Shown piece by piece: positions 10,200 through 22,400 of a DNA stretch of 64,000 nt. The stretch lies in assembly GCA_013115145.1 (NCBI GenBank), contig JAAPAO010000053.1, positions 1 through 64,000 of the forward strand, read 5' to 3'. The position numbers and the translations under genes were made by a program. Numbering within the stretch: the first letter of the stretch is position 1; each line of letters opens with the position of its first letter. The notes below the pieces were generated by a model. The model was not told where the DNA came from and searched no databases. It saw only the letters and a list, made by a program, of their open reading frames with translations. The stretch comes from Perkinsus chesapeaki. Lineage: Eukaryota; Perkinsozoa; Perkinsida; Perkinsidae.

Positions 10200-11422
10200 T
10201 CATGGACTATTCAATTGTGCTAGAACTGTATCAGCATCTGGACGCACCTGTAAACGACGACGATCGGTAACGTCGTAACGAGACAGAGCACCTCAGGGGT
10301 CGGATTGAGCATGGCCTTGATAAGCTCGGTCAATTTTGATGGAAGCTGATCCATCTCATCGAATGGTAGATGCCCATCGCGTAAAGACTGCCATATGTCA
10401 CCATTTGGCGGGAGGGTCCGTCCGATGCCTACCAAGCCAGGGTATGCATCTACAGTCAACTCGTTCTTGTCTTACCGCATTCAAGCGCTGACGCTCCCAA
10501 TGAGAAAATATCCACTTTCGTCATGTCGTTTCCCAACGGCCGATCGGCATGACACGACAGCATTTCTCGTGGCAGATACCTTCAATAGATTGCTGGTTGA
10601 GGCGATCCAACGAATCCCACCTGGCGTCGCCACTGCCGAGGTCACTGCATGCTTCACTATTCTCGTGGATCGATGTTGCCAGGCCAAAGTCACATAGCTT
10701 GTATCTTCAAACGGGCTCAATATCGGACCGAGTAGGCTCCTGTACTTAAATCTGTCGCCCCTCATCGAGATCCTCAAGATGTTGTCGGGCTTCACATCCT
10801 TGTGAGCAACATTCATATCCATATGGAGGAACCTAGAGGCGGCGGAGGCAGCTGAGGGAGGGGGGCTCTGCTACTTCAAGGCGGCGCTGATGTCTTGCAA
10901 GACGACTGTCAACTTATCAGCACAGAATCGGCCAAGTCGAGTAACCTCTGCTGAGAGGGATTCTTCACACAGCTCGGTCTGGATATGCAACTGGCCATCT
11001 GAGGGCTGCTGCAGTCTTGCACGAGGATGCCAGCTTGATAAATACCACCTTCAAACCAGCAGCCAAAATAACGTGTTATGTGTGACGCCAAGACGCTGCT
11101 CTCCTCTCCGTAGATGTCTGCCGAGCGGCTTATTAACGCCAGCACCTACAGTGTGAGAGCGCGTCAAGTGAATTTCATCAAAGCAGGCCTACACGTGCCT
11201 CCCTAAGTATGAGCTCCTTCTCGTGGTTACCGCGATAAGGCCTAAGCCGTCGCTTTACCGCGTATCTGTAAATAGCACGAACCGCTTACAGCCACCACCG
11301 CCGCTGGCCGCACCTCTGGCCATCGAACCGGTTCTCGACGCTGAGCACTTCAGCGAAGGATCCTTCACCAACTTTCTTGAAGCCTCGAAACTCATCGTGT
11401 AGTCTAATAAGGAACCTTTCAA
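10200..11422 (-). CDS. Wee1-like protein kinase, catalytic domain
   Basis: Protein kinase of the Wee1/Myt1 branch, which in other eukaryotes phosphorylates the glycine-loop Tyr of cyclin-dependent kinases to delay mitosis. Splicing short introns gives, in order: glycine loop KVGEGSFAEVL; AVK lysine; REAHIYGEES; HITRYFGCWFEDG followed by HIQTELCEESL; catalytic loop HKDVKPDNIL; KLCDFGLATS; the Wee1-typical GDARYLPREML; DIFSLGASALECG; LPPNGDIWQSLRDGHLP; and VRPDADTVLAQLNSP before the stop at 10200-10202. Introns of 42 nt and similar remove every in-frame stop. The order and wording match Wee1 closely, including LPxNGxxW. The catalytic-loop Arg is replaced by Lys. N-terminal exons upstream are unresolved. 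Confidence 0.85.
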
Positions 11423-13099
11423 GATACAGAATTCATGCTTCTACCGGGAGTAATCGGTCGCGCGGCCTATCTTCCGTCGTTTCACTTCATGGCCGTGATA
11501 CACCGTGGGCGCCGCGAAGCTAAACGAGCAAGTACAACTGGGCGAACCGCCAAAACTCACTCGCGGCCTCCACCTCGATCAAGGAGCATCCGCTGCAGTC
11601 GAACGCTGGCTGGAGGATGGTTGATCACCTGAGTCGCTCGGAGTCGGTGCCGCACCATCGCGCACAATGCCCACCTTCTGATTGGTGAGGATGTGCGTGT
11701 GAGGTGTCTGTGCCACCTAACACAGTTGCATAACGAACCATACCAGCTGTGGTTTGGTACGATAGGCGTCCCGGGATAGGTCGCAAACACACTATTAGAG
11801 CTTCCGCGCCGAGTCAGGATGCCAGAGGGCAGCGACAACGGCGCTGCTGAGGGAACGTGCGGCGTGCCTAGGAGACGGATAGTGATATGGGTTTAGTGTT
11901 AGAGACGTACACAATGGTTCGTTGGCGCCTCCACTATTGGCAGCGCTCATCGGGCAGGCTGGAAACCAAGCGTATGTGGTACCGACAACCGCTGACGGAA
12001 GCAACACTTAAATCGCAATGGGCAACGATGGTCGTCGTCTTACAGTCCTTTCGAACAAGGGCTTCAGGAATCGGGCAGGTGTTAGCGCTGTGGGGCAACT
12101 AAGGGGATCAATAATGTAAGAGCCACATGACGTCGCACGTTTTCCTTCGAATGTTTTCCGTGCCAAGCTGGCATCGACGTATCCGATTCCGAACCTAGTC
12201 GGAGGTTAGTGTCCGTCACTTTGAGTTGGCCTACTGTGGGTGCGCCTCAAACGGGCTCGGCGAGGGATCGCCTTATTGTTACATGCTCTCTCGGAGCCAA
12301 CGTCGCAGAGCTCAAGGTTACCAACAGAGCTGAAAGGTTCTCAGAATTATAATCCGCGTGTATAATGTGTAGCCGTACTGCGAGGCCGAAAGGACTCGAT
12401 TAGTGGGTAATGAAAGGAAGCTTGAGGAGCTCCGTGCAGAGTCGCAGCCACCAGGCCCGGAGCTGGAGACAGAGCTCTGGCAGCATGACATGATGCACAC
12501 GAGGGCAGGTAAGAGCTCACCTGCGAGAGCGGTAGCCTTGGCAGCGCTCCACGGAAGCTTCCGCCCTGGCAAATGTTGTCGGCTTAATTGACAAGTATCG
12601 AAGACTACTTCGTAGTGCCGTTCGTCGGGAGGGCTGGCCTGGAAATCCCGCACTGGGAAGAAGCCTGGCGGGGAGGAGCAACCTGCGAGTGCAGCTCGAT
12701 GCAGGAAAAACCTGACAAGGACAGTGAAAGGGGCCTCGTTAAGCTCTGACTCTCCCGCTGAGGGCAGTCCTTCTGCTGGTGCAGCATGTTGATCGACAGG
12801 CGTCTGGCTCCATCTGAGAGGAAGCTGCTTCTAAAGGGCTGCAAGAGGAGTCCTACAGTCGCTCGACGTTGGGGATTTCAATTGGGTCATCGTCGAAGGA
12901 CTGAAGTGGACCAGGTGGACAGAAGGAGGGTTAACAGGAGGCTTACTGGGGCTCTTCTCCGAGACAGTCCAGCATAGAAGCCGGGTGTCACGCGGGGCCT
13001 GAAGGAGGTGTACTTCGAGTCGGCAATGCAGAACATGTACCCTCCGGCGAGCACCGCCCCGCTGGCATCCTCTCGTGTAGGGTTGCCATGTAACGTCAT
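11423..13099 (-). other. Probable N-terminal exons of the kinase gene or a separate unknown gene
   Basis: Minus-strand exon-like pieces lie between the kinase domain and an ATG at 13097-13099 that opens a frame containing GGYMFCIADSKYTSFRPR. Further fragments such as DDDPIEIPNVERL follow, separated by possible short introns. Wee1 kinases have long, poorly conserved N-terminal regulatory regions, so these could belong to the same transcript. I could not build one continuous frame, and a separate gene is equally possible. Confidence 0.3.
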
Positions 13100-13394
13100 T
13101 GTAACTAAAATTTACTGACCGACCACTTCTATAGGGTTATGCCTAGAGAGACATGTATCGGTGGATCTCCTACCACTGAAGAGCAGTCCAAGGAAGGGCC
13201 CTAGGGTGCGAAGGTAGTGCCGAGGTGATTGACAACTCAGAAGAAGGTGGGATAGAGTCAAAACTATTCCTTGTATAGTTATTCGAACAAAAGAATGACT
13301 GCACGACATCACTAAGCATTACGAAAATGTAAGACAGTTGGATCCTTGTTACTAACCATAACAGAATTGTATTAGAACGGAGGTAGCCCATCGA

Positions 13395-13841
13395 GAAGTC
13401 TCGAAACCGGAGACCCCAGGTCTAGTAGAGCATAGACACGAGCGAGTCACCAAACGCTAATAGTACATAGTGGTCAGAGGAGTCATAGCCAAGATAGCGG
13501 AAGGTGTTGATGTTGAGTTCAGGACAGGAGCGGATGATCCCCGTAAGGCTGCAGTCTAGAAAGACTGTGATAAGACCCTCTTTATAGTCATAATCTTGCC
13601 AGTCACTATCAATAATACAACCGCGGCAAATCATATCATATCTAAGACGACATGATTGAGGGTCGATAAACACGAACCCGGTCACAAGTCGATCCTTGGC
13701 ATAATATGATATAGGCTTACAAACAGCTGATGATGACATCGAGATGTTGATTGGCAATGAGCGTAAAATAGGAAGCCGATAGGAAGTCGCTTAGCCGTAA
13801 AACAGTCGCTTAGCTATAACCGCTGCTCCCTCCCGGAACAA
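13395..13841. repeat. Segmental duplication, copy 2 of 447 bp
   Basis: Gap-free match to 8227-8673, direct orientation, offset 5168 bp. Beyond 13841 the two copies still share patches such as CTAGGCTAA and AGTGCTGAG, but with insertions, so the original duplicated unit was probably longer and its edges have decayed. Confidence 0.9.
13422..13739 (-). CDS. Unknown protein, duplicated frame copy 2
   Basis: Second copy of the small frame described at 8248-8571. From ATG 13739 it encodes 105 residues, identical to copy 1 except for a Glu-to-Asp change near the end and an earlier stop (ends SMLY, where copy 1 continues two more residues). It lies within the duplicated 447-bp block and points the same way as copy 1 and as the neighbouring UROD gene upstream of it. 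Function unknown. Confidence 0.5.
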   Translation of the reverse strand: MSSSAVCKPISYYAKDRLVTGFVFIDPQSCRLRYDMICRGCIIDSDWQDYDYKEGLITVFLDCSLTGIIRSCPELNINTFRYLGYDSSDHYVLLAFGDSLVSMLY

Positions 13842-14094
13842 GAGTCGAATGATGCGAGGTCAAGTCTAGGCTAACTTAACGGTGTGCAACACAGCATAAA
13901 GTGCTGAGCCTCAGCAGCTGAGGGGACTGGTGGGCAGGGCAGAAGATGATAGTAATGAAGACCTATTAGGCCTACTGTGATGGGCAACAGTACTACGACT
14001 CACTTCCGACCTCCTACGTATCCTGTCTGCATTAACATCATTGACGACTTCAACAAAAACAAAGGGATGGTGAAACATTGTGGAAACATTTCTT

Positions 14095-15664
14095 TTACAA
14101 GTTGACACTCTTCACAGCATCAATAAAATAGCCCGCCATCTCAGGCGACATGTCTGGCATCATACCGTGGCCGAGGTTGGCAATGTACCTGAAATAAAAC
14201 ATGAAACGGGATGCATCGCGTAGTAGCTTAGACGAGTAACAACTCACTTTGAACGCTCGCCGCCGAATGCCTTTATATTTTCAAGGACGGCCTTGGTCAC
14301 TGTGGCCTTCGGACTATAGAGCATTGCTGGGTCCAAATTGCCTACCAAAAGAGTTGCCTTGCGATCTCAAATATAAGCCTACCTTGAAGGACTTTCCCGG
14401 GTAGTTCCTTCCTGGCCTCTTCGGGCCTCTTCCTCCAGGTCAGTGAAATAACGTCATAGTCCGAGTCCTCTAAGAGAGCAAGGTCCTGAACATCCTTGGG
14501 GAAGCCTATCACCAAAGCATTAGGACGTTTCCTTTTAACCTAACTCGCAGCACGCATGCGCAACAAAGATACCCAACAAGGATGAGCGCGTGCTACCTCG
14601 GTTGGAATCCTTTTGAAGTTGTCAATACAGAACTCCTTGTAGCAATCGGGCGTTATCTCACCACCATTGGTGTCAAAAACCTACACAACAGTAGACATTT
14701 TACGACTGCCGGTGGTGGCTTACCTGCAGAATCTTCGCGCCAGCATCATACTGGTGAATGAGGTAATCGATGCAGATATTAGCTATGGCATCCATAACCT
14801 TCTTGGCATCTTCGGGGTACGAATACAGCCTGAATCGTAGAACTCCAGCCGACGCTAGAGACTGTCGGGACCTACCACGAGCGAGCCTTTGACCAGGTCT
14901 TGCTGCCGCCCCCTTCGACCATGTAGCAGAATAGCGACCAAGGCGCACCTTTGTGGGAAAATACGCACTTGAAAAGTGCGTGAAAAGAGCGTACCACAAA
15001 AGCCGATGACAGTTAGTTCGTTATTCAGCTTCGATACGGTGGCAAAAATCGCATCGTAGACATACGCTAGGCTACCAGACACGTTCGGTGTTAAATTAAG
15101 GAACCTAAGAAAAAACGGTTCGCTAGAGCTTGGGAAGAGCTGGTACTTATTGATATCCTCTGGCCTCTCAAGCTTGGGGCTGAGCACCGGACCAGTACCA
15201 GGCACCATCTCTAGGTGTTGACCCATAGCCATCGGTATGGTCAATATGTCGGAAAAAACTGAGCAAGGACCTCCAACGGCCACCACGTTGGTATCTCACC
15301 AATGCACGCATCGAGCTTTGCGAATCTTCTGAAGGGTTGTATAGTAACCTCGGACGCGAGATCCGGATTCTGGCAGACCTAAGGATCGATAATATAAAGA
15401 TATTTGCAAGTGGAGAATACCTTGACGAAATCGTGCTCGGCTCGGAGGGCTCGAAACTCTGGAAGATACCGCCCGGCCTGCCTCATGATCCATACCGGAA
15501 TTTCGTCCACTTCCTCCCCGCGAGCGGCTCGTAGCAATCTGGCCGCCAGTAGGAAACGAGAATGTTTCTCACCAGTACCTGTTTTGCTTGGGCTCGGGCC
15601 ACGACTTTCCGGCGGCAATGAAATCCTTTCTGGCCGCTGAGTAATCCACAACAGTTTCGGCCAT
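14095..15664 (-). CDS. hemE/UROD: Uroporphyrinogen decarboxylase
   Basis: Fifth enzyme of haem synthesis; decarboxylates uroporphyrinogen III to coproporphyrinogen III without a cofactor. ATG at 15662-15664 opens [16 protein letters not shown] 40-nt intron (15539-15578) then joins KQNR to [19 protein letters not shown], leading to the invariant [13 protein letters not shown]. Later exons give [16 protein letters not shown] with the catalytic Asp, [52 protein letters not shown] and [16 protein letters not shown]; stop 14095-14097. All diagnostic motifs are present in order, so the gene is complete. The N-terminus shows no obvious plastid or mitochondrial leader, suggesting a cytosolic enzyme unless an upstream exon was missed. 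It is transcribed divergently from acetyl-CoA carboxylase. Confidence 0.93.
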
Positions 15665-16344
15665 CGGAAAAAACTTAACCCAAAAACTAGCAACACGTGA
15701 GCGATCCTAGAACGTCTGGTTCTGTGGGTAACAACCAAGGGCTGAAAGTGGCCCTAAAAAGAACAATAAAAGGCTGGTGAAAGATGTCTCTGTCTCTGGC
15801 CGTTTCGACTGGTAACAGCTTCCCACCGACCGTGTACATTAATGCCTTTCCTGACTAAACCTTTCAGCCCGTAAGCCTATCTTACAAGGTCCGCTTCAAT
15901 ATTAGACATTTTAAAAGCTCCATAGGTATTAGGCGAACAGAGAGCTACTCCCTAGGCGTAAAGGTCATATCTATAACTTTCAGAAATCTATGTCGCGCTC
16001 AAGGCCACCAGTTTATCGAACAGGGAAATCACGTTCACGGATAAGGACGTAAATTTCGGGCTGTACTTTCAACTACACAAAAGGATCCCCGTAATATTAA
16101 GACTCCTCGGGGAGGATGTTGCCTAATCTGTCATCTGTATGATTGGTGAGTCGAACTTCTTCGCTTTCATGAACGTCATAGAGCACCAAGTCCAAGGAGT
16201 CGGTTCTGAAGACGGCCCCGAGAACGCCGATCAAACGCCTCCACAACACCCAAGGGCCAAGAAATTAGCAGTTCTGCAGAGTTGCGCCACAGACGGAATC
16301 ATGCCTCGCTCCGCCGTCAAAATGATTCATGTTTAGTGATTTTT
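15665..16344. promoter_or_regulatory. Shared intergenic region between UROD and acetyl-CoA carboxylase
   Basis: About 680 bp separate the start codons of two divergently transcribed metabolic genes, so both promoters (and 5' leaders) should lie here. I see no TATA-like pair or strong repeat, apart from the TCGCTCCGCC word near the carboxylase end. Function is inferred from position only. Confidence 0.4.
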
Positions 16345-16359
16345 ATGCGTCGCTCCGCC
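16306..16359 (+). promoter_or_regulatory. Two copies of TCGCTCCGCC at the 5' end of acetyl-CoA carboxylase
   Basis: The 10-mer TCGCTCCGCC occurs at 16306-16315 and 16350-16359, 44 bp apart, and again about 100 bp upstream of the small membrane-protein gene (31031-31040) and at 7879-7888. The recurrence near 5' ends suggests a possible promoter or leader element. The second copy would overlap coding sequence if translation starts at 16345. Weak evidence. Confidence 0.25.
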
Positions 16360-16437
16360 TATTTTAGAAGCTATTTTTCTCTTTACTTGTCCCTCGATCG
16401 TCGTTCATCCGTTGCTTACAGTTTTTGGCGTTCAAGA

Positions 16438-19400
16438 ATGTCCCTTTCCACCCCAGCGGCGGCGTATCTTCATCGCAAGGGCTCAGCTGAGCTGAGACCT
16501 CTCAGAATCTTAGTGGCCAACAATGGTCTTTCAGCCACAAAGTTCATAAGAAGCACGGCCAAGGCTCAATTGCAGCCAGAAACGTAACCTTTCGGGAATC
16601 TTGCATGCGTCAAGCTTGGATATCCATCAGGTGTATTACTAGAGGAGTTGATCTATATGTCATGGAGACTCCTGATGACAGGGAGGCCGGGCTTGCGTAT
16701 AGGTCGGAGCCTAACCCCCTGCTGCCGGCAGGATGCGGTGCTAGAGTGGTCCCTGTAGAGGCCCCTGCTGGGCCTGGTGCAAATAACTACGGCAATGTCG
16801 AGGTAGAAACTTTGGGACGTAGAGAAAAATACGGTATGGCGGATTAGGTCATTCGTCGTCTCGCAATCGAGAACGAATGCGACATGATCTGGCCAGGCTG
16901 GGGCCATGCTTCTGAGAACCCAGAGCTACCCGAGGCCTTCCAAAACACCGGAATAGAGTTCATAGGACCCTCGACTGAGTAATAGCCCGCCCTACGGCCG
17001 TTCACTATCCTCCTCCAGATGCATGAGGCTCCTCGGCGATAAGGCAGAGTCCACCATAACCGCCAAGAAGTGCGGCGTTCCCTGCATCCCCTGGTCGGGA
17101 GATTACCCAGATCTCGCCACAGAGGGATTCGTAGCAGATGCTGAGGCCGCTGCTGAATGCTGTGATAGAATCGGTTATCCATGCATGATCAAGGCAGCCA
17201 TGGGCGGAGGTGGAAAAGGTAATAGCATGCCCGGTTGGGCTGAGCTTTAGTACGTAATAGGCATCCGAATGGTATCTTGCCGCGAGGAGGTCGCCGATAA
17301 GTACGATCTGGTCAGAGGGGAGATCCCAACCGGCGGTATTATGGTTATGAGATGCGTCACTAGAGCGCGACATTTTGAGGTGCAGATTCTTGCCGATAAG
17401 TACGCGCGCCAGGAAATTGCCGAGGGTCGAGCTGGGCTTTAGATACAACAATGTGGTGGCTCTGAGTACCCGAGATTGCTCCCTCCAGAGACGCCAACAG
17501 AAAATGGTCGAAGAAGGCCCGGTGGTCCATACCAGCCATGAGCGCGTTCTCGAAATGCAGAAGTGCGCTGAGAGGCTGTGTGCTGAAGTCGGGTAGGACG
17601 CCTTGGCGGTTAGGATTGTGATACGGGAGCTTGTTGCTTGAGGGCAGGTACGAGTCGGCGGGCACTGTAGAGTTTTTGTACGATATAGAGACCGATAACT
17701 ATTATTTCTTGGAAGTCAATACGAGGCTGCAAGTGGAGCATCCGGTCACTGAGCTCCTCAGCGGCGTAAATCTTCCGAGTGCGATGATCCAAGTATCTTT
17801 GGGGAAGTCGCTTTACGACATACCAGATGTCGCAGCATTTTTGGCGGATCCTGATCGTTACAGATTCAAGGATAGGCATGTTATGGCCTGCCGTATCACA
17901 GCCGAGGTAAGATACTTTTCGAGGTCGATTAGAACCCCCTGTCCCCTCAGGCTGCTGATGATGGCTTCCGTCCCACCGCTGGTGTTGTTGAGCGTGTGAA
18001 GCTATACGAGGACCAGATCAGCTACGAGGAGCTCAATGAAGATGTCTTGTAGGGCAGTTCCGTCTACTGGCTTCCCGATTTCGTTACGCCGTTTTTCAGC
18101 CTCTACTATTTTTCGATTGCCGCAGATGGCAAAAAGAAGGCTGCAATCACCCAGTACTCGGATAGCCAGTTCGGTCACATTTTCGTAGTTGGTAAGCTCG
18201 CCCGGAGGCGGCGGCCATCGTCGAGTTGATGATGAGCCCTTGCCGGCAGGTTCGGACCGTCGTGACGCTGTAAGGCGCATGGTTGAGGTGTTGAGGAATG
18301 TAGAGGTTGTTGGGGAGATCAAGTGCAGTGTCGACTATATTAGAGAGGTACGTTGGCCATGTGGAATCTTGCTGGCCCAGTGGCGCTGAACAGCCGCAGC
18401 TACTCCCGCGCGGGTACGCAATTGTCTGTAGTAGAAGCATTGAAATAGTTACGGCAAGGCGCTAATGCTGATAGTGGATTCCGACCCATTTTTGCACAGC
18501 AATATATTCGCCATGGCGATTCTGTGGGAGAAGCTAGAGGCTTGAGTGCTTAATGTTTCGATCAAGAATTATATTAGACCTGCCTGGACGAGGTCCTTTA
18601 AGGTGGATCTGTGAATATATTCGTCATAGGCTTATACTGTAGGTGATAGTATCTTACGTTCAGGTCATGCGCACGAGTGAGTTTGAGAATGACACCTACC
18701 ACACCAACTGGCTCCTGTCGCCCACTGAGGGCCAGAAGGTCATCACCAAGGCCATCGCCATGGACTCTGTGGTGAATGGCAGTCTCGTCCTGGCCAAGGT
18801 TGGCGTGGCGGCTGCTATCTGCAAGTAGCATGACCACCTGTCAGCGCTTACCGGTCACTTTCCTGTGGTTCAGGTTCCTGTATCAATCTTTACGTGCCGA
18901 GTCCCAGTTCGAGGCCAAGTTGTCTGCTGCACAATTGCCGCCTCATCTGGCCACCACAATGCACGAGGATGTCGTCCTTGGCAAATGCGGTCGTCTGCCC
19001 TACAGGCCCTGCAAGTTTTTGACCCAGGTCTCAGCCACCGGCCCGGATACCTTCTGCGTCACCCTAACGATGCCCAACGGTGAACAGATCGCTATACCCT
19101 ACTTGCACGCGGAGCCGGTGAGCGGAGATATCTACGAGTTCCGTTTGAGTGGGTGGCAGTTCAACCCCACTGGTCAGCGTGTCGTCTTCGCTCCCCACGG
19201 TGAGACATTGACGATGTACTTTGGTGAGTGTAAGAGTGAGAGCTGGGACATCGTTCGTGAGGTCGACCCTCATGAGGTCCGCTCCCAGATGGCTGGTAGT
19301 GTCCACTCCTTAAAGGTCTCGGACGGCGACCGTGTCGAGGCCGGCTCTGTGATATGCCAGGTCGAGGCCATGAAGATGTTCATGCCTATATTGATGCCCT

Positions 19401-22400
19401 TCACTGGTGTCATCAAGTTCAATGTGGCGCCAGGCAGCACTCTCAAGGTTAACGACCTTATCGCTACTCTCAGCGATTTGGAGGTAGACGACCCGGCCAA
19501 GTTGGAGGACCGCAAGCCCCAAGTTTACTCGGATGACGCAGTCCTTCACAAGAGGCGCATGCCTGTCCAGTTCGACCCCAAGGAGGTTAAGAGCGTTATG
19601 AGGGGATACGAGCTCATCGGTATGACGCCCCACGAGTTCGTGGCGCAGGTGGCCGAATACGTCCTCACCGAGGGGGAGCAACTCGATGGCAGCTACGACA
19701 CCACCGCTGCACAAGATATACTGGAGATGATGGTGAAGATCGAGGACCCTGCTGATGAGATGCTGGCCCATCTCAGTCATATGAACCCTGGGCCTTCTCG
19801 ATTGGCCCTGTCTGTGGCGAAGGCTGGGTTGGTAGATCCTAACGATATGGATCTCCTCATGGACATAGCCAGGAGCCGCAGAAACACCAGACTGCGGGTT
19901 GACATTGCCATGTGTGTGATCGCAGTGCTTTGGGAGAAGTCTGCCTGGGTTGAGCCACTTGAGAAGATGCGTAAGTGGAAGACAGCCGATATGGAGAACT
20001 TGAAGCTGGCTGCTGGAGCTTTGACTCTGAAGGCCAACGGTATCACTACGACCGACACCGTTGCCGAGCCCATCCTTACTGTTATCGATGAGGTGCCGCT
20101 CTGCCGCGTGGATAACACTGGAGCTAGCCCTAATGATCTCAGCAGCTTGAGCTCATCGGAGGGTAACTCGAGCTCTGAGGAGAGTGTTGTGGCGCCGCAG
20201 ATGGCCAGAAGCCCACTGAAACGCATGATAAGAAACGACAGTGTTCGCAGTCTGTTCGAGAGAGCTCTCGGACGACGCACCTCAGAGAAGGTGTCAACTG
20301 GTTTGAGGTTGGAGGTGGTAAAGGATCTGTGGCCAGTGGCTAAGGATAACATTGCCGATCCTTACACCTACTACTCGCAGCTCAATTTCAACCTCCAGAG
20401 CGCTACTGAAATGCGCTGGTCGGACTCAGTCGTCGGAGGGGCCCGAAAAATGGACAACCTCTTCACAGCGGAAGTTCATCTGGACGAGACCGCTGGCGAC
20501 TACGTGAAGGAGGTTGTTGCTATGTACCAGAGGATGCGCCGTGAGCTTACTATGGCCGGACCGAGTCTGGGGGATCGCAGAACCCATCTGAGAATCGACG
20601 TTGCTCCGGCTCGACTGTTGAAGGGTACCACCGATGAGGCGTGTGCTGAAGCTCTCCGTATCGGCCTTAATGAGGGCAGCCAAGTTGTGAACAAGGAAGC
20701 ACCGGTGGCCAGTGTCGCGGTTGTCTTGGGGCCACATAGGAGGTGAGCAGCAGTCGGTCAAGGTTGTCAGCAGCCAGAGTCAAGTCTATCAGGTTCTATT
20801 TCCACAACTCAGCAGTCGTGTCCGAGGCCAAGTTCGATGAGCTTGTTCTGTACCGTAACGTGCCTCCTCATAGGTGGCAGGAGCTCGAGTGGCGAAGGTT
20901 CCAGAATTACGTGGTGAAGCCTTTGCCGCTGGGACCGTGTCCGAACGCCTACTCGCCATTGTCGCCTCAAGACGTCACCGACTTCGCTTCGGTGGTGCAA
21001 GCTACTCCGAGGGAGTTCAATAAAGGTGAGCTGCTGAGGGCGCCGGTGTGACGGAAAGATTCCTCAGGCAAGTGGGCCGAGCCTATCCTCAGCGCCGGCG
21101 CGTTTGTGACCAGTAGTGGCGCTACGTCGACGCCGGTGAAGCTAATAGAGAGCGCTATGATCGCGGCTTTGGACTGTCTGATGCTAAACACAAAGGGGCC
21201 TAGGAGGACCAAACAGCAGTGCAACAGGTAACGGAAGCAGGGTCATAAAACCCCACGGGCGATGCTAGCACTCAGAATGTACTTGTCCGTCAACTGCCCC
21301 GAGTGGGATGATGGAAAGGACGCTGATGAGGACGATGATGAGATGGGCGACAACTCGGCAATTTTGGGCCGTTCCCTCAGCGAGGCTGAGAAGCTCGTGG
21401 CCGCCGCCGTCCGCGGATATTCATCGGTCCTATGGGCGTATGCCAACGATCTAGAGGTACCACGGGCTTTGCCTTCCGACCTCGAAAGGAATCTTTTACA
21501 GGTCCGCCTGTCCTTCGGTCAACACATGCCCATCAGAGTATTTGCTCGAGGCACTCCATCACAGCTCGATGTCACCACGACGGCCTACCACGAAGTCCGG
21601 CATCCCACCACAGGAGTGTTGCAGCTCAGACGCCTGCCCAATCCGGATGATGGCAGCCTAGCTGAGGCCGACGGTGTCGACGTTGATGCCCCCTTGCAGC
21701 AGCCTGAGGGTGTTACCGTCAGGAGGCACGCTGCTGAGCGATTGGATGTAGGCTTCCCGTTGGACTTGTCCATGAGTTTTCTCATATGAGAGGCGCAGCA
21801 TGTGTCGTCATCCCCGAGCGCTTTGATATATCTCCACTGGTCATTATTGATATGTCAGACCACATACGTCTACGACTTCCTAGAGCTCTTCGAGCAAGCC
21901 GTCAGAGAGGAGTGGCGTCGAAAGAAGAGCGGCCATCAGGCTCGTATCATTCTATCCGAAACCAAGCGTTTCGTTAAGGTTGAAGAGCTCAGGCTGAAGC
22001 CAGGTAAGAGTCACCCGGGGGCAGTCTGTGAAGGCGATGCTTCTTTTGTCAGGCATGGAGGACCCTCTGCGGGACAAGGACCCGGCGTCGATGCTGGACT
22101 TCATCCCCAACTCTCCCGGTACAAACAACATTGGCATGGTGGCTTGGAAGCTGACCATGAAGGTAGGTTGCGGGTCGAACCCCGGAAGCGGCTTTTTATG
22201 TATTTTTTTCAGATGCCTGAGTGGCCCGCTGGCCGTGACGTTTATGTCGTTGCCAATGACATCACCTTCATTCAAGGCTCCTTCGCTCCGCTAGAGGATG
22301 AACTCTTCTATTACGTTTCCAAGCTGGCCAGACTTTCTGGCGCGCCACGAATTTATATTGCAGGCAACTCCGGTGCCAGACTGGGCATTGCCAAGGAGGT

